Assembly: GCF_029076695.1 (NCBI RefSeq)
Contig: NZ_JARFIK010000002.1
Coordinates: 496,001-560,000, forward strand
From: Adlercreutzia equolifaciens
GTDB taxonomy: Bacteria > Actinomycetota > Coriobacteriia > Coriobacteriales > Eggerthellaceae
DNA length: 64,000 bases
Direction: 5' to 3'
Positions 1 to 10,296 of the stretch are shown in pieces. Every line of letters starts with the position of its first letter. Position 1 is the first letter of the stretch. Made by a program: the position numbers and the translations under genes. The notes below the pieces were generated by a model that worked only from the letters and a program-made list of their open reading frames with translations, was not told the origin of the DNA and did not search any database.

Positions 1-1
1 A

Positions 2-382
2 ATTAAAGTTCAGTTCTTGACCCCTTTTGTCACGAAGCCGTTATTATACGTAGCGGTTTATTGGGTTTACGGCGCGAAAGCGCCCAAACGAAAGCAGGTT
101 ATGGCAGGAGCAATCGCACTGGGGGCATTGGCTGGAGTAGTGGGATTCATCCCGCTCATGGTTGGCCTGCACCTTACGAAGTACGCCACGGCAACGAGCA
201 ACTTCGGACACATGAGCATTCTCATCATCGCACTCATTGTCTCGTTCGCCCTGATGTTCGCCTTTGCCTTTGTCTGCATCACGTTTGCCCGCGATTTTGC
301 GATGCCCTTCGTTCTCGCGGAAGCCGTAGCCCTGTCGGTCGTTGCCATTGCCTTTGGCATTGTCCGGCTGGTTAGGAAATAA
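2..382 (+). CDS. Small membrane protein upstream of atpB, possible AtpI-like subunit (5' partial)
   Basis: The reading frame is open to the left edge, so the true start may lie outside the window; the first candidate start inside is a TTG at 17. The visible ~121 residues contain about four hydrophobic segments with short charged loops (KAPKRK near residue 25, a basic C-terminus). Small four-helix proteins in this position, immediately before subunit a, are usually ATP synthase protein I/AtpI-like, which helps assemble the c-ring. Sequence identity to that family is not obvious by eye, so the assignment rests mainly on size, topology and position 20 bases before atpB. Confidence 0.6.
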   Translation: MKVQFLTPFVTKPLLYVAVYWVYGAKAPKRKQVMAGAIALGALAGVVGFIPLMVGLHLTKYATATSNFGHMSILIIALIVSFALMFAFAFVCITFARDFAMPFVLAEAVALSVVAIAFGIVRLVRK

Positions 383-401
383 CAAGAGGAAAGGTAGATA
401 C

Positions 402-1175
402 GTGGACGCTCTTGCACTGCTCTCCGAGGAAGTGCCTCATCTTAAGGCATCTTTCGATCCCACGATCGTGTTCGGCGGCATGACCCAGTACATCCTGTGG
501 ATGGTCATCTGCTGGCTCATCACCTTGGCCATCATCATGGTGGTGGCGAACAAGCTGACGCTGATCCCCTCCAACAAGTTCGTCAACATGGTTGAGTACG
601 GCTATCAGTTCGTGCGCAACGACATGGGCGAGGGCATCATCGGCGCGGGCTTCAAGAAGCACGTGCCCTTCCTGGCCACCATGTTCTTCTTCATTCTGGT
701 GTCCAACTTCGTCGGCCTTATTCCCGGCTGCAAGACGCCTACCGGCACCATCTCGGTTACCTGGGCGCTGGCCACCATCTCCTTCATCTACTTCAACTTC
801 TGGGGCATCAAGGCCAAGGGCGGCATCGGCTACCTGAAGTCGCTGGCCCCCTCCGGCCTGCCCGTGGTGATGGTTCCCATCATCTGGTTCCTGGAGCTGT
901 TCTCCACCATCATCCGCTGGCTCACCCTGGCCGTCCGACTCTACGGCAACATGTTCGCCGGCCACATGGTGCTCGGCATCTTCGCCCTGGCGTCCTCTGT
1001 GTTCCTGACGGTGGGCATCCAGTCCTTCGATGTCGTCACCGGCGTCATCACCATTCCCTGGTTCCTGCTGCTCGTGGCCATGTACGCCCTCGAGACGCTG
1101 GTTGCCTTCCTGCAGGCCTACGTGTTCACCGTGCTCAGCTCGGTGTACATCCAGCTGGCCACCTCTGCCCACTAG
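402..1175 (+). CDS. atpB: ATP synthase Fo subunit a
   Basis: This is the 257-residue membrane subunit a, which forms the proton half-channels against the c-ring. The diagnostic helix near the C-terminal third reads LAVRLYGNMFAGH and holds the essential stator arginine. Five to six hydrophobic helices are visible. The GTG at 402 is chosen because AGAGGAAAGG lies just upstream and the predicted N-terminus (VDALALLSEE) matches the short polar start of the family; the frame is open further upstream but runs into the previous gene. It is the first clearly assignable gene of the atp operon. Confidence 0.95.
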   Translation: MDALALLSEEVPHLKASFDPTIVFGGMTQYILWMVICWLITLAIIMVVANKLTLIPSNKFVNMVEYGYQFVRNDMGEGIIGAGFKKHVPFLATMFFFILVSNFVGLIPGCKTPTGTISVTWALATISFIYFNFWGIKAKGGIGYLKSLAPSGLPVVMVPIIWFLELFSTIIRWLTLAVRLYGNMFAGHMVLGIFALASSVFLTVGIQSFDVVTGVITIPWFLLLVAMYALETLVAFLQAYVFTVLSSVYIQLATSAH

Positions 1176-1278
1176 GGCATCCCACCCCATTCGGGTTTAC
1201 CCGGTCTTTCCACGGCCGGTAGCCATATCGTCTAAAGGATTTTGAGAAACCGCTCGAAATCGTCCAAAGGAGGAAACT

Positions 1279-1497
1279 GTGGAAACTACCATCATTCTTG
1301 CCGCTCTGAAGGTTGTCGGCTACGGCCTGGGCGCCATCGGCCCTGGCATCGGCATCGGCATTGCCTGCTACGGCTGCTGCGTGGGTACCGCCCGCCAGCC
1401 CGAGCTGCAGGGCCGTCTGTTCACCAACTTCATTCTTGGTGCCGCCCTGGCCGAGGCTCTTGCCCTCATCGGCTTCGTGCTCGCCTTCATCATGTAA
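1279..1497 (+). CDS. atpE: ATP synthase Fo subunit c
   Basis: This 72-residue two-helix proteolipid forms the rotor ring. Helix 1 has the glycine-rich GPGIGIGI packing motif, the loop is ARQPE, and helix 2 carries the ion-binding Glu59 (LAEALALIGF). The Na+-type signature (Gln in helix 1 and Ser/Thr after the Glu) is absent, since the sequence has GPGIGIG and AEA, so the ring is predicted to use protons; that is an inference from known c-subunit motifs. The GTG start at 1279 is preceded by a strong AAAGGAGG. Confidence 0.96.
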   Translation: METTIILAALKVVGYGLGAIGPGIGIGIACYGCCVGTARQPELQGRLFTNFILGAALAEALALIGFVLAFIM

Positions 1498-1552
1498 CTT
1501 TCTGGTCTTATTCGGTTCATCTTGCCGCAAAAGGCTAGAAGGAGGTTTGCAC

Positions 1553-2167
1553 GTGAAAACAAGAGCGAAAAAAGCAGTTGCGCAGATCACCGCTGGTGCT
1601 CTGGCCCTCAACGCTGCTTTTCCTGCGCTCGCGTTTGCCTCTGGTGACGAGGAAGCGACCGGTGGCATTGCCGCTATCCTTCCCGATCCGTTGGAATTCG
1701 TGCCCATGCTCATCGCCTTCATTATCCTTTGGATTGTATTGGCGAAGTTCGGTTGGCCCATGTTCAACGGTATGCTGGAGAAGCGCGAGACGACCATTCG
1801 GGAGGCCCTGAAGAAGTCGGAGGAAGCGCAGATCGAAAGCGAGCGCGTACTGGCTGAGTACAAGAAGCAGCTGGCTGATGCCAAGGCTCAGTCCACGCAG
1901 ATCATTGCGGATGCCCGTGCCGTCGGTGAAGCCGTGAAGGCCGACATCACCGCCCAGGCCCAAAGCGAGGCTTCCGACATGATCGCCAAGGCGCGTCTGG
2001 CCATCGAGGCCGAGAAGAAGCAGGCCATTGCCGAGCTTCAGTCCTCGATTGCCGATACGTCGGTGGACGTGGCCTCGCGTCTCATCGGGGAGGATCTCTC
2101 CGAGAGCGAGCATCGTGCCGTCATCGAGCGCTATATCAAAGAGGCGGGTAGTTTCAATGGCAACTAA
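1553..2167 (+). CDS. atpF: ATP synthase Fo subunit b
   Basis: This is the 204-residue peripheral-stalk subunit. The N-terminus resembles a signal peptide (KTRAKKAVAQ, then a hydrophobic run to AFA), and a second membrane helix (LEFVPMLIAFIILWIVL) follows at about residue 45. The rest is a long charged coiled coil rich in Ala, Glu and Lys, as expected for b. Start GTG 1553 is picked over upstream in-frame codons because AGAAGGAGG sits at 1537-1545. An N-terminal extension ahead of the usual membrane anchor is common in actinobacterial b subunits. The end overlaps atpH by 11 bases. Confidence 0.93.
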   Translation: MKTRAKKAVAQITAGALALNAAFPALAFASGDEEATGGIAAILPDPLEFVPMLIAFIILWIVLAKFGWPMFNGMLEKRETTIREALKKSEEAQIESERVLAEYKKQLADAKAQSTQIIADARAVGEAVKADITAQAQSEASDMIAKARLAIEAEKKQAIAELQSSIADTSVDVASRLIGEDLSESEHRAVIERYIKEAGSFNGN

Positions 2168-2735
2168 TCGTCTTGTCGTTAAAGAGGAAGTCGCGGTTTT
2201 CGCATCGGTGCTGTTCGACAGCGCCAACGAAGCCGGCGGTCAAGAGGCAGTGCTGGCGGTTCGCGAGCAGCTCGGCGAGATCATTCGTCTGATGCGCTCC
2301 GACCTCGAGCTCACCTTGAGCCTGTCGAATTCCGACTACACGCCCGAGCAGCGTCGCAACCTGGTGGAGTCGGTGTTCGCCGACTGCCATCTGGCCCTGC
2401 GCGAGGTCATGGCTGTCATGGCCGAGCGCGGCCAGGCCGACCTGCTGCCCCGCGTGTACGAGGGTTTCTGCGACCAGATCGGCTCCAAGCTGGGTCTGTG
2501 CGTGGTCGACGTGGTGACCGCTGTTTCCCTCGACGATGAGCTGCGCCAACTCATTATTGCAAAAGCAGAGGCTGACCTGGGCAAGAAGGCGGTGCTGCGC
2601 GAGCGCATCGACAAGTCTATCTTGGGCGGCATCATCATGGACGTGAACGGGAACTACATTGACGCGAGCATGATCTCGCAGCTCAACCGTGCCCGCCACG
2701 TCCTCAAAGACACATCAGATGGAGGTGAATGCTAG
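2157..2735 (+). CDS. atpH: ATP synthase F1 subunit delta
   Basis: This 192-residue delta subunit caps the F1 head and joins it to the b stalk. The family C-terminal motif is visible ([29 protein letters not shown]...IDAS). The ATG at 2157 overlaps the end of atpF, which fits translational coupling, and the start residues ([15 protein letters not shown]) resemble the usual delta N-terminus. The stop codon shares one base with the GTG of atpA. Confidence 0.93.
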   Translation: MATNRLVVKEEVAVFASVLFDSANEAGGQEAVLAVREQLGEIIRLMRSDLELTLSLSNSDYTPEQRRNLVESVFADCHLALREVMAVMAERGQADLLPRVYEGFCDQIGSKLGLCVVDVVTAVSLDDELRQLIIAKAEADLGKKAVLRERIDKSILGGIIMDVNGNYIDASMISQLNRARHVLKDTSDGGEC

Positions 2736-4300
2736 TGACTGAAATCACCGCACAGTCCATTGACGCCGCTTTGAAGAAGCAGCTCGAGGCGCTCAACGTC
2801 AGCGTTGAGTCCCGCGAGGTCGGTACGGTCATCCAGGTCGGCGACGGTATTGCTCGCGTCGACGGCCTCCGTGATGCCATGGCCGGCGAGCTGCTCGAGT
2901 TCGTCGGGGAGGGCGGCAAGACCGTGTACGGTCTGGCCCAGAACCTCGAGGAGGACGAGGTCGGCGCCGTGCTTCTTGGTGACGTCACCGCAATCAAGGA
3001 AAACGACCAGGTCCGCACGACCGGTCGTATCGTGGAGGTTCCCGCCGGCAAGGCCATGCTCGGCCGTGTTGTGAACCCGCTGGGCCAGCCGATCGACGGC
3101 AAGGGCCCCATCAAGGCCGAGGGCACGCGCCCCGTGGAGTTCAAGGCTCCCGGCGTTATCTCCCGTCAGCCCGTAGACGAGCCCATGCAGACCGGTATCC
3201 TGGCCATCGACTCGATGGTGCCCATCGGACGCGGCCAGCGCGAGCTCATCATCGGCGACCGTCAGACGGGTAAGACCGCTATCGCCATCGACGCCATCAT
3301 CAACCAGAAGGACACTGACATGATCTGCATCTATGTTGCGATCGGTCAGAAGGCCTCCACGGTTGCCGGCGTGGTGGAGACCCTCGAGCGCCATGGCGCC
3401 ATGAAGAACACCATCATCGTGGCCGCTACCGCTTCGGACTCCGCTCCGCTGCAGTACATCGCCCCCATGGCCGGTGCTGCCATGGGCGAGTACTTCGTCT
3501 ACAACGGCGAGGACGGCAAGCTCGCCTCCGCCGAGAACCGCGGTCGCGCCGTGCTCATCGTCTACGATGACCTGTCCAAGCAGGCTGTGGCCTACCGCCA
3601 GATGTCGCTGACCCTGCGTCGTCCTCCGGGACGCGAGGCCTACCCGGGCGACGTGTTCTACCTGCACTCCCGTCTGCTGGAGCGCGCGGTGAAGATGTCG
3701 GACGAGAACGGCGGCGGCTCCATGACGGCTCTGCCCATCATCGAGACCCAGGCCGGCGACGTGTCCGCCTACATTCCCACCAACGTGATCTCCATTACCG
3801 ACGGTCAGATCTTCCTGCAGACCGACCTGTTCTTCCAGGGCCAGCGCCCCGCTGTCGACGTAGGCATCTCGGTGTCCCGCGTTGGCGGTTCCGCGCAGAT
3901 CAAGGCCATGAAGCAGGTGGCCGGCTCCCTGCGTCTGGACCTGGCGTCCTACCGCGAGCTGCAGGCCTTTACCCAGTTCGGTTCCGACCTGGACAAGGCT
4001 ACCCAGGATCAGCTGACCCGCGGTTCGCACATGACCGAGCTTCTGAAGCAGGGTCGCTACAACCCGATGCCCGTGGCCGAGCAGGTCATCGCCATCTTCG
4101 CCGGTAACGAGGGCTTCCTCGACGATCTGCCGCTCAACGCGGTGGTGCGCTTCCGCACCGAGCTTCTGGACAGCCTGCGTGCTTCCAAGCCCGAGATCAT
4201 CAACGCCATCAACACCGAGAAGAAGCTGACCGACGAGATCGAGACCAACTTGAAGGCTGCCATCGCCGCTTTCAAGCAGTCCTTCGACGCCACGGCGTAA
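2735..4300 (+). CDS. atpA: ATP synthase F1 subunit alpha
   Basis: This 521-residue subunit forms the non-catalytic nucleotide-binding part of the F1 hexamer. The Walker A motif GDRQTGKT and the family signature [20 protein letters not shown] are intact. An ATG at 2729 is in frame, but only one base separates it from the GGAGGTG Shine-Dalgarno at 2721-2727. The GTG at 2735 has ideal spacing and overlaps the atpH stop by one base, so it is taken as the start. Confidence 0.97.
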   Translation: MTEITAQSIDAALKKQLEALNVSVESREVGTVIQVGDGIARVDGLRDAMAGELLEFVGEGGKTVYGLAQNLEEDEVGAVLLGDVTAIKENDQVRTTGRIVEVPAGKAMLGRVVNPLGQPIDGKGPIKAEGTRPVEFKAPGVISRQPVDEPMQTGILAIDSMVPIGRGQRELIIGDRQTGKTAIAIDAIINQKDTDMICIYVAIGQKASTVAGVVETLERHGAMKNTIIVAATASDSAPLQYIAPMAGAAMGEYFVYNGEDGKLASAENRGRAVLIVYDDLSKQAVAYRQMSLTLRRPPGREAYPGDVFYLHSRLLERAVKMSDENGGGSMTALPIIETQAGDVSAYIPTNVISITDGQIFLQTDLFFQGQRPAVDVGISVSRVGGSAQIKAMKQVAGSLRLDLASYRELQAFTQFGSDLDKATQDQLTRGSHMTELLKQGRYNPMPVAEQVIAIFAGNEGFLDDLPLNAVVRFRTELLDSLRASKPEIINAINTEKKLTDEIETNLKAAIAAFKQSFDATA

Positions 4301-4312
4301 GGCAGGTAGACC

Positions 4313-5242
4313 ATGCCCAACTTACATGACATCGAACGGCGCATCAAATCCGTCTCCTCGACGAAGCAGATCACGCGCACCATGGAAATGGTCGCTGCTG
4401 CTAAGATTCGCCGTGCCTCCGAGCGCGTGGAAAACGCGCTGCCTTGGGCGGTCGCCATCTCAGACATGCTCATCAACACGGCGAAGTACGCTCATCTGGA
4501 CAATGAGCCGCTGCTGCAGGTCCATGACGAGGTGCGCCGCGTGCTTATCGTGGCCATCACCTCCGACCGCGGCCTGGCCGGCGGTTTCAACACCAATGTG
4601 CTTCGCTACGTGGAAAAGCTCATGAAGGAGAAGCAGCGCGCGGGCGCCGAGGTAGAGGTTGCGGCCTGTGGCAAGAAGGCCATCGGCTACTTCACCTACC
4701 GTAAGGTGGAGCCGGTGTTCTCCTTCGCGGGATACTCCGCCGACCCTGAGTTCTCTCAGGCGGCCGAGCTTTCCAGCTACGTGATGAAGGCTTACGCCGA
4801 GGGCCAGCTCGACGAGGTGTTCGTGGTGTACAACCACGCGAAGAACGCCGCCGAGCAGACCCTGGTGGAGCAGCAGGTGCTGCCGGTGAAGGAGGAATCC
4901 TACGCCGACCTGCTGGGCCTCACGGCCAAGGAGGAGGATATCTTCAAGTCCTTCCGCGAGAGGGACGATTCCTCGATCCCGGGCGATATCGACTTCGAGC
5001 CGAGCACGGAGTCGGTCATGTCCTACATGATGAACGCCTACCTGAACAACGCGTTTTACTACGCGATGCTCGATTCGGCAGCGGGCGAACAAGGCGCTCG
5101 CCGCAACGCGATGAAATCGGCTACCGATAACGCGAACGAGATGGTCTCGACGCTGGAGCGCGTGTACAACACCGTGCGCCAGGGTGCTATTACCACCGAG
5201 ATCACCGAGATCGTGGGCGGTGCCGCAGCTTTGGAGGATTAA
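4313..5242 (+). CDS. atpG: ATP synthase F1 subunit gamma
   Basis: This is the 309-residue central shaft. The N-terminal coiled-coil motif (DIERRIKSVSSTKQITRTMEMVAAAKIRRA) and the C-terminal one (ARRNAMKSATDNANEMV...YNTVRQGAITTEITEIVGGAAAL) are both clear. It is slightly longer than the ~285-residue norm because of a loop around residues 190-230. The stop is directly followed by the atpD ATG with no gap. Confidence 0.97.
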   Translation: MPNLHDIERRIKSVSSTKQITRTMEMVAAAKIRRASERVENALPWAVAISDMLINTAKYAHLDNEPLLQVHDEVRRVLIVAITSDRGLAGGFNTNVLRYVEKLMKEKQRAGAEVEVAACGKKAIGYFTYRKVEPVFSFAGYSADPEFSQAAELSSYVMKAYAEGQLDEVFVVYNHAKNAAEQTLVEQQVLPVKEESYADLLGLTAKEEDIFKSFRERDDSSIPGDIDFEPSTESVMSYMMNAYLNNAFYYAMLDSAAGEQGARRNAMKSATDNANEMVSTLERVYNTVRQGAITTEITEIVGGAAALED

Positions 5243-6687
<1,445 letters not shown>

Positions 6688-6688
<1 letters not shown>

Positions 6689-7119
6689 TGGCTTCTCTGG
6701 GCTGCATGGTGGCTCTTCCCGATCGCGCTCTGTTCCAGGGCGAGATCACCTATGCCGGTATTCCCGGTGCCGATGGCTACTTCGGCGTGCTGCCGGGCCA
6801 CGAGCTGATGGTGTCCCTCAATCGCGAGGGCGGCGTCCTTACCCTGAAGCAGGGTGAGAACGATACCAAGCAGTTCCTGGTCATGGGCGGGGCCACGTCC
6901 GTGCTGGACGACAAGGTCACCGTGCTGGCGCGCTTCGGTACGGCCATCGAGGACATCGACGAGGCCGCGGTGCGTGCCGAGGCCGAGGAATGCCGCAAGG
7001 TTATTGCGGATCTTGAGCAGAAGAACGATCCGCAGGATCAGGCCACGCTCGTTACCAACCAGAAGAAGCTGGCTTGGTGCGAGGCGCAGCTGAACCAAGT
7101 AAGCGGCGCTGCCGCGTAA
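6688..7119 (+). CDS. atpC: ATP synthase F1 subunit epsilon
   Basis: This 143-residue epsilon subunit couples the shaft to the c-ring. The beta-sandwich motifs (ALFQGEITYAGIPGADGYFGVLPGHELMV) are characteristic, and the C-terminal half is the helical hairpin. The ATG at 6688 overlaps the atpD stop. It is the last gene of the operon and is followed by a strong terminator at 7219. Confidence 0.96.
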
Positions 7120-7218
7120 GGAAGTACGATCGGCCGCCTGCTTTCGGGTGCGCGGCGGATCGAGAGCTTCCGACCGCTTCGGTGAGGCGATTTCGATCGC
7201 TTGCCACTGCTACGAACA

Positions 7219-7244
7219 GGGGACCCTTCAGGGTCCCCTTTCTT
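7219..7244 (+). terminator. Rho-independent terminator of the atp operon
   Basis: A perfect 8-bp stem GGGGACCC / GGGTCCCC with a TTCA loop (7219-7238) is followed by TTTCTT. It lies 100 bases after atpC and before the cobalamin riboswitch, so it separates the two transcription units. Confidence 0.85.
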
Positions 7245-7294
7245 GTGCGCTGGGGAGGGATAGGGCTGGGGCGGCGGGGGAGGCCGGCGAAGTC

Positions 7295-7466
7295 TGTGGT
7301 ACCATGGCGGAAACGTATTGGCTTGGGACCGCTGGGCGCTGGGGCGCGCGGCGGGGCGAAGGCTTCGGGAAAGCGGGTGGGAATCCTGCGCTCTCCCAGG
7401 AACCGTGAGGCTGCGGCTACCGCTTAGAGCGGGGGCTCGTCGGCCGCAGTCGGAACACCGATCCCG
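7295..7466 (+). promoter_or_regulatory. Cobalamin (AdoCbl-type) riboswitch
   Basis: The core GGGAAAGCGGGTGGGAATCC (from about 7371) lines up with the cobalamin riboswitch core GGGAA-stem-TGCGAAT-stem, and GCGGG pairs with CCTGC as helix P4. Downstream, AACCGTGAGG matches the conserved ...ACTGTGAGG segment. A B12-box-like run AGTCGGAACACCGATC (about 7448-7463) agrees well with the consensus AGYCMGGAGACCKGCC. The element ends about 20 bases before the ecfT start, as expected for control of translation or transcription of a vitamin B12 uptake operon. The 5' boundary is approximate. Confidence 0.75.
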
Positions 7467-7486
7467 TAAGAAGTCCTGGAAGTGAG

Positions 7487-8383
7487 ATGCTGGTGAGCAA
7501 CCAGTTCGGTATAAGTGCCTGGCACCCGGCCGTGGCCCTGGGCTATTTTGCAGCGGTGTTGGCCATTGGCTTTGTTGTAGACAATCCGCTGTTTCAGGTG
7601 CTGGGCGTTGTCGGCGCTGCGGCGCTATTGCTGGTGCTTGACGGGGTTAGGGCCGCCCGGCTTGTTGCGGGTGCTCTGGGGTTGGCCGTGCTTGTGGCCC
7701 TGGTGAATCCCTTGTTCAATACGCGCGGCGAGACAGTGCTGTTTACCTGGTGGGGCGGCCGGCCCTACACGTTGGAAGCGTTGGTGGCGGGCGTTTCGAC
7801 TGCGCTGATGCTGGCGCAGACTCTGCTTTGGTTTGCCAGCTTGTCCTTGGTGCTGACGCCGGATAAGCTGATGGTGCTCTTCGGCCGCTGGGCTCCTTCG
7901 CTGACCCTGGTGCTGACCCTGTCTTTGCGCTTGGTGACGTCTCTGCGACGCAAGGTGGCGCGGGTGGCGCAAGCGCGTGCTGGCGTGGGCTTGGGGGGTG
8001 GCGCCTCGTTGGGGCTGCGGGTTCGCGAAGGCGGCCTTGTGCTGGGGTCGGTGACGGCTGCCGCCTTTGAGGACGGAGTGATCACGGCGGATTCCATGAA
8101 AAGCCGCGGTTTTGGGCTGCCGGGGCGCACATGCTATCAGGTGGTGAGGTTTCGCGGGGCTGATGGGCTGCTGGCGGGCATTGTTGCTGCGCTAGCGGCG
8201 GTAGTGCTGGCAGCTGCAGCTTTGGGGGCCCTGGCGGTGTCGTTCTTTCCTGAGGTGGTTTTCGCGCCCGTTGGTTCCCTGTCGGTGTGTGCGGGTATTT
8301 GCTACTGGCTGTTGATTTGCACGCCGCTCGCGTGGCAAGGGGCGGGGGTGATCCGATGGCGCTCTATCGCATCGAGCATCTGA
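7487..8383 (+). CDS. ecfT: ECF transporter transmembrane subunit EcfT (CbiQ family)
   Basis: This ~298-residue protein has five to six hydrophobic segments and the cytoplasmic coupling region with a Ser-Arg-Gly motif (S206-R207-G208 in DSMKSRGFGLPGRT), typical of the EcfT helices that contact the ATPases. In energy-coupling-factor transporters EcfT joins the ATP-binding subunits to the substrate-binding S component. It is the first gene after the cobalamin riboswitch and overlaps the next gene by 28 bases. A GTG six bases downstream of the chosen ATG is an alternative start. Confidence 0.88.
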   Translation: MLVSNQFGISAWHPAVALGYFAAVLAIGFVVDNPLFQVLGVVGAAALLLVLDGVRAARLVAGALGLAVLVALVNPLFNTRGETVLFTWWGGRPYTLEALVAGVSTALMLAQTLLWFASLSLVLTPDKLMVLFGRWAPSLTLVLTLSLRLVTSLRRKVARVAQARAGVGLGGGASLGLRVREGGLVLGSVTAAAFEDGVITADSMKSRGFGLPGRTCYQVVRFRGADGLLAGIVAALAAVVLAAAALGALAVSFFPEVVFAPVGSLSVCAGICYWLLICTPLAWQGAGVIRWRSIASSI

Positions 8384-10296
8384 CGTTTGCTTATCCAGCG
8401 ACGGAGACTGGTAGTATGGCGGCCTTGCGGGACGTGACCTTTGAGGTGTCTTCGGGGTCCTTTACCGTGCTGGCGGGTGCTAGCGGCTGCGGGAAGACGA
8501 CGCTGTTGCGGCTTATGAAGTCGGCTTTGGCGCCCCACGGAGCACTTGAGGGTGGCGTCTTCTTCGACGGCCGTCTGCTCGGGGAGGTGCCAGCGTGTGA
8601 GCAAGCGGCGCGCATCGGGTTCGTCATGCAAATCCCCGAGGCCCAGCTGGTGTCGACCACCGTGTGGCATGAATTGGCCTTCGGGTTGGAGAACCTGGGC
8701 GTGGCACCGGCCGAGATGCGGCTGCGCGTGGCCGAGATGGCCGGTTTCTTCGGTATCGAACCCTGGTTTCGCCGCTCGGCGGACGAGCTGTCCGGTGGTC
8801 AGAAGCAGCTACTGAACTTGGCGGCGGTCATGGCGATGCATCCGGACGTGCTGCTGCTCGATGAACCGACGGCGCAGTTGGATCCTATCGCGGCCTCCGA
8901 TTTCCTGGGCGCTGTGGCGAAGATCAATCGGGAATTGGGATGCACGGTGGTTATGGCCGAGCACCGCCTAGACGAAGTGTTTCCGCTGGCCGACCAGGTG
9001 ATTGTGCTGGATGAGGGGCAGCTGGTGGCTCAGGGCGAGCCGCGCCGAGTAACGCAGGCGTTGTGGGAGCAGGGGAGCGCTTTGGCCCCGTCGCTGCCCG
9101 CGCCCGCCCAGGTGGCGCTGGCGGTGGAAGGCGACGGTGGTCGGGAGCTCCCGCTGACGGTTCGCGAGGGACGGGGCTGGTTGAGGGACAGGCTGGGTGA
9201 GGAGACGCGTAGCGTGGAAGGTGCTGCGATCACTTCACCTGAAAGCTGTTGTGGTGCTTTATCTGCGGAGGCTGCGAACAAAGCGGACACGGACGGCGCC
9301 CCCTGTTCGTCTGAACGTCCGAAAGCCGTTCGAGGGCGAAGCGATGCGTCTTCCTGCGATTCGGTCATGCTTGCTGAAGGCGTGAGGACGGCTTCCGACA
9401 AAGCAGCACTCGAGCTTACCGATCTCTGGTTTCGCTACGATCGCGAGGAAGGCGATGTCCTGCGCGGGGCTTCGCTAACGGTGCCTGCGGGCTCGCTCTT
9501 CGCGCTGATGGGCGGCAATGGGGCTGGAAAGTCGACCTTGCTTCGGCTGGCGACTGGCTCGCTGTGCCCCTATCGCGGCCAGGTGAACGTATTGGGCGCC
9601 AAGGTGGGCGGTCGCCGTGGCCGTGCGGTGCCGGGAGTTGCTCTTCTGCCGCAAGATCCCCGCAGTCTTTTTGCCCACGATACGGTGGCGCGAGAACTGG
9701 AGGAGATGCGACTGGTTTGGGAGACTGCGAAGGCGCCGGCGGCCGAAGAACCCACGGGGAAGGCCTCTAAGGTGACGTTGATGCTCGGAGGCAAAGTTCT
9801 CCGAGAGGCCTCAGAAGCAACATCAGCGCCGAGCGGGGGAGCCGCCTGGGAGGCGTATCGCCAGGCCATCGCAGTCCAGTGCGGCATCGAGAGCCTGATG
9901 GAGTCTCATCCCTTCGATTTGTCCGGCGGCGAGCAGCAGCGGGTGGCCCTGGCTAAGGTGCTCCTTGCTCGGCCGCGATTGCTGCTTTTGGACGAGCCGA
10001 CGAAGAGCCTCGATGGTGCGCGCAAGGAATCGCTGGCGGAGCTTCTGCGCTCATTGACGGCCCAGGGCATCACCGTGCTCATGGTGTCCCACGACGTGGA
10101 GTTTTGCGCCCGTCATGCCGATCGCGTGGCCCTGCTGTTCGATGGCGAAATAGTCTCCGAGGGTGCGTCGCTCACGTTCTTCGCCGCCAATAGCTTCTAT
10201 ACCACAGCGGCCAATCGCATGAGTCGCGGCCTGCTGCCTGACTGCATCACGGTAGACGACGTAGTGCGCGGCTGTGGCGAGGGGAGGACTTCGTGA
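8356..10296 (+). CDS. ECF transporter ATPase, two ABC domains fused (EcfA1-EcfA2)
   Basis: This 646-residue protein carries two complete ABC ATPase domains. Domain 1 has Walker A GASGCGKTT at 41-49, the signature LSGGQKQ at about 145 and Walker B VLLLDEPTAQLD at about 165. Domain 2 has Walker A GGNGAGKST at about 386, the signature LSGGEQQRVA at about 522 and LLLLDEPTKSLD. Between them lies a ~110-residue low-complexity linker (about 240-350), and a shorter insertion interrupts domain 2. Two separate EcfA genes are the common arrangement; a fusion is a known variant. It energises the EcfT/S-component pair encoded around it. The ATG at 8356 is preferred; in-frame codons upstream overlap ecfT deeply. 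Confidence 0.9.
   Translation: MALYRIEHLTFAYPATETGSMAALRDVTFEVSSGSFTVLAGASGCGKTTLLRLMKSALAPHGALEGGVFFDGRLLGEVPACEQAARIGFVMQIPEAQLVSTTVWHELAFGLENLGVAPAEMRLRVAEMAGFFGIEPWFRRSADELSGGQKQLLNLAAVMAMHPDVLLLDEPTAQLDPIAASDFLGAVAKINRELGCTVVMAEHRLDEVFPLADQVIVLDEGQLVAQGEPRRVTQALWEQGSALAPSLPAPAQVALAVEGDGGRELPLTVREGRGWLRDRLGEETRSVEGAAITSPESCCGALSAEAANKADTDGAPCSSERPKAVRGRSDASSCDSVMLAEGVRTASDKAALELTDLWFRYDREEGDVLRGASLTVPAGSLFALMGGNGAGKSTLLRLATGSLCPYRGQVNVLGAKVGGRRGRAVPGVALLPQDPRSLFAHDTVARELEEMRLVWETAKAPAAEEPTGKASKVTLMLGGKVLREASEATSAPSGGAAWEAYRQAIAVQCGIESLMESHPFDLSGGEQQRVALAKVLLARPRLLLLDEPTKSLDGARKESLAELLRSLTAQGITVLMVSHDVEFCARHADRVALLFDGEIVSEGASLTFFAANSFYTTAANRMSRGLLPDCITVDDVVRGCGEGRTS

Noticed and set aside
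372-1190. Long minus-strand open frame antisense to atpB
   Set aside because: Composition is His/Gly/Gln/Glu-rich as expected for the complement of a high-GC membrane protein gene; no ribosome-binding site or recognisable domain.
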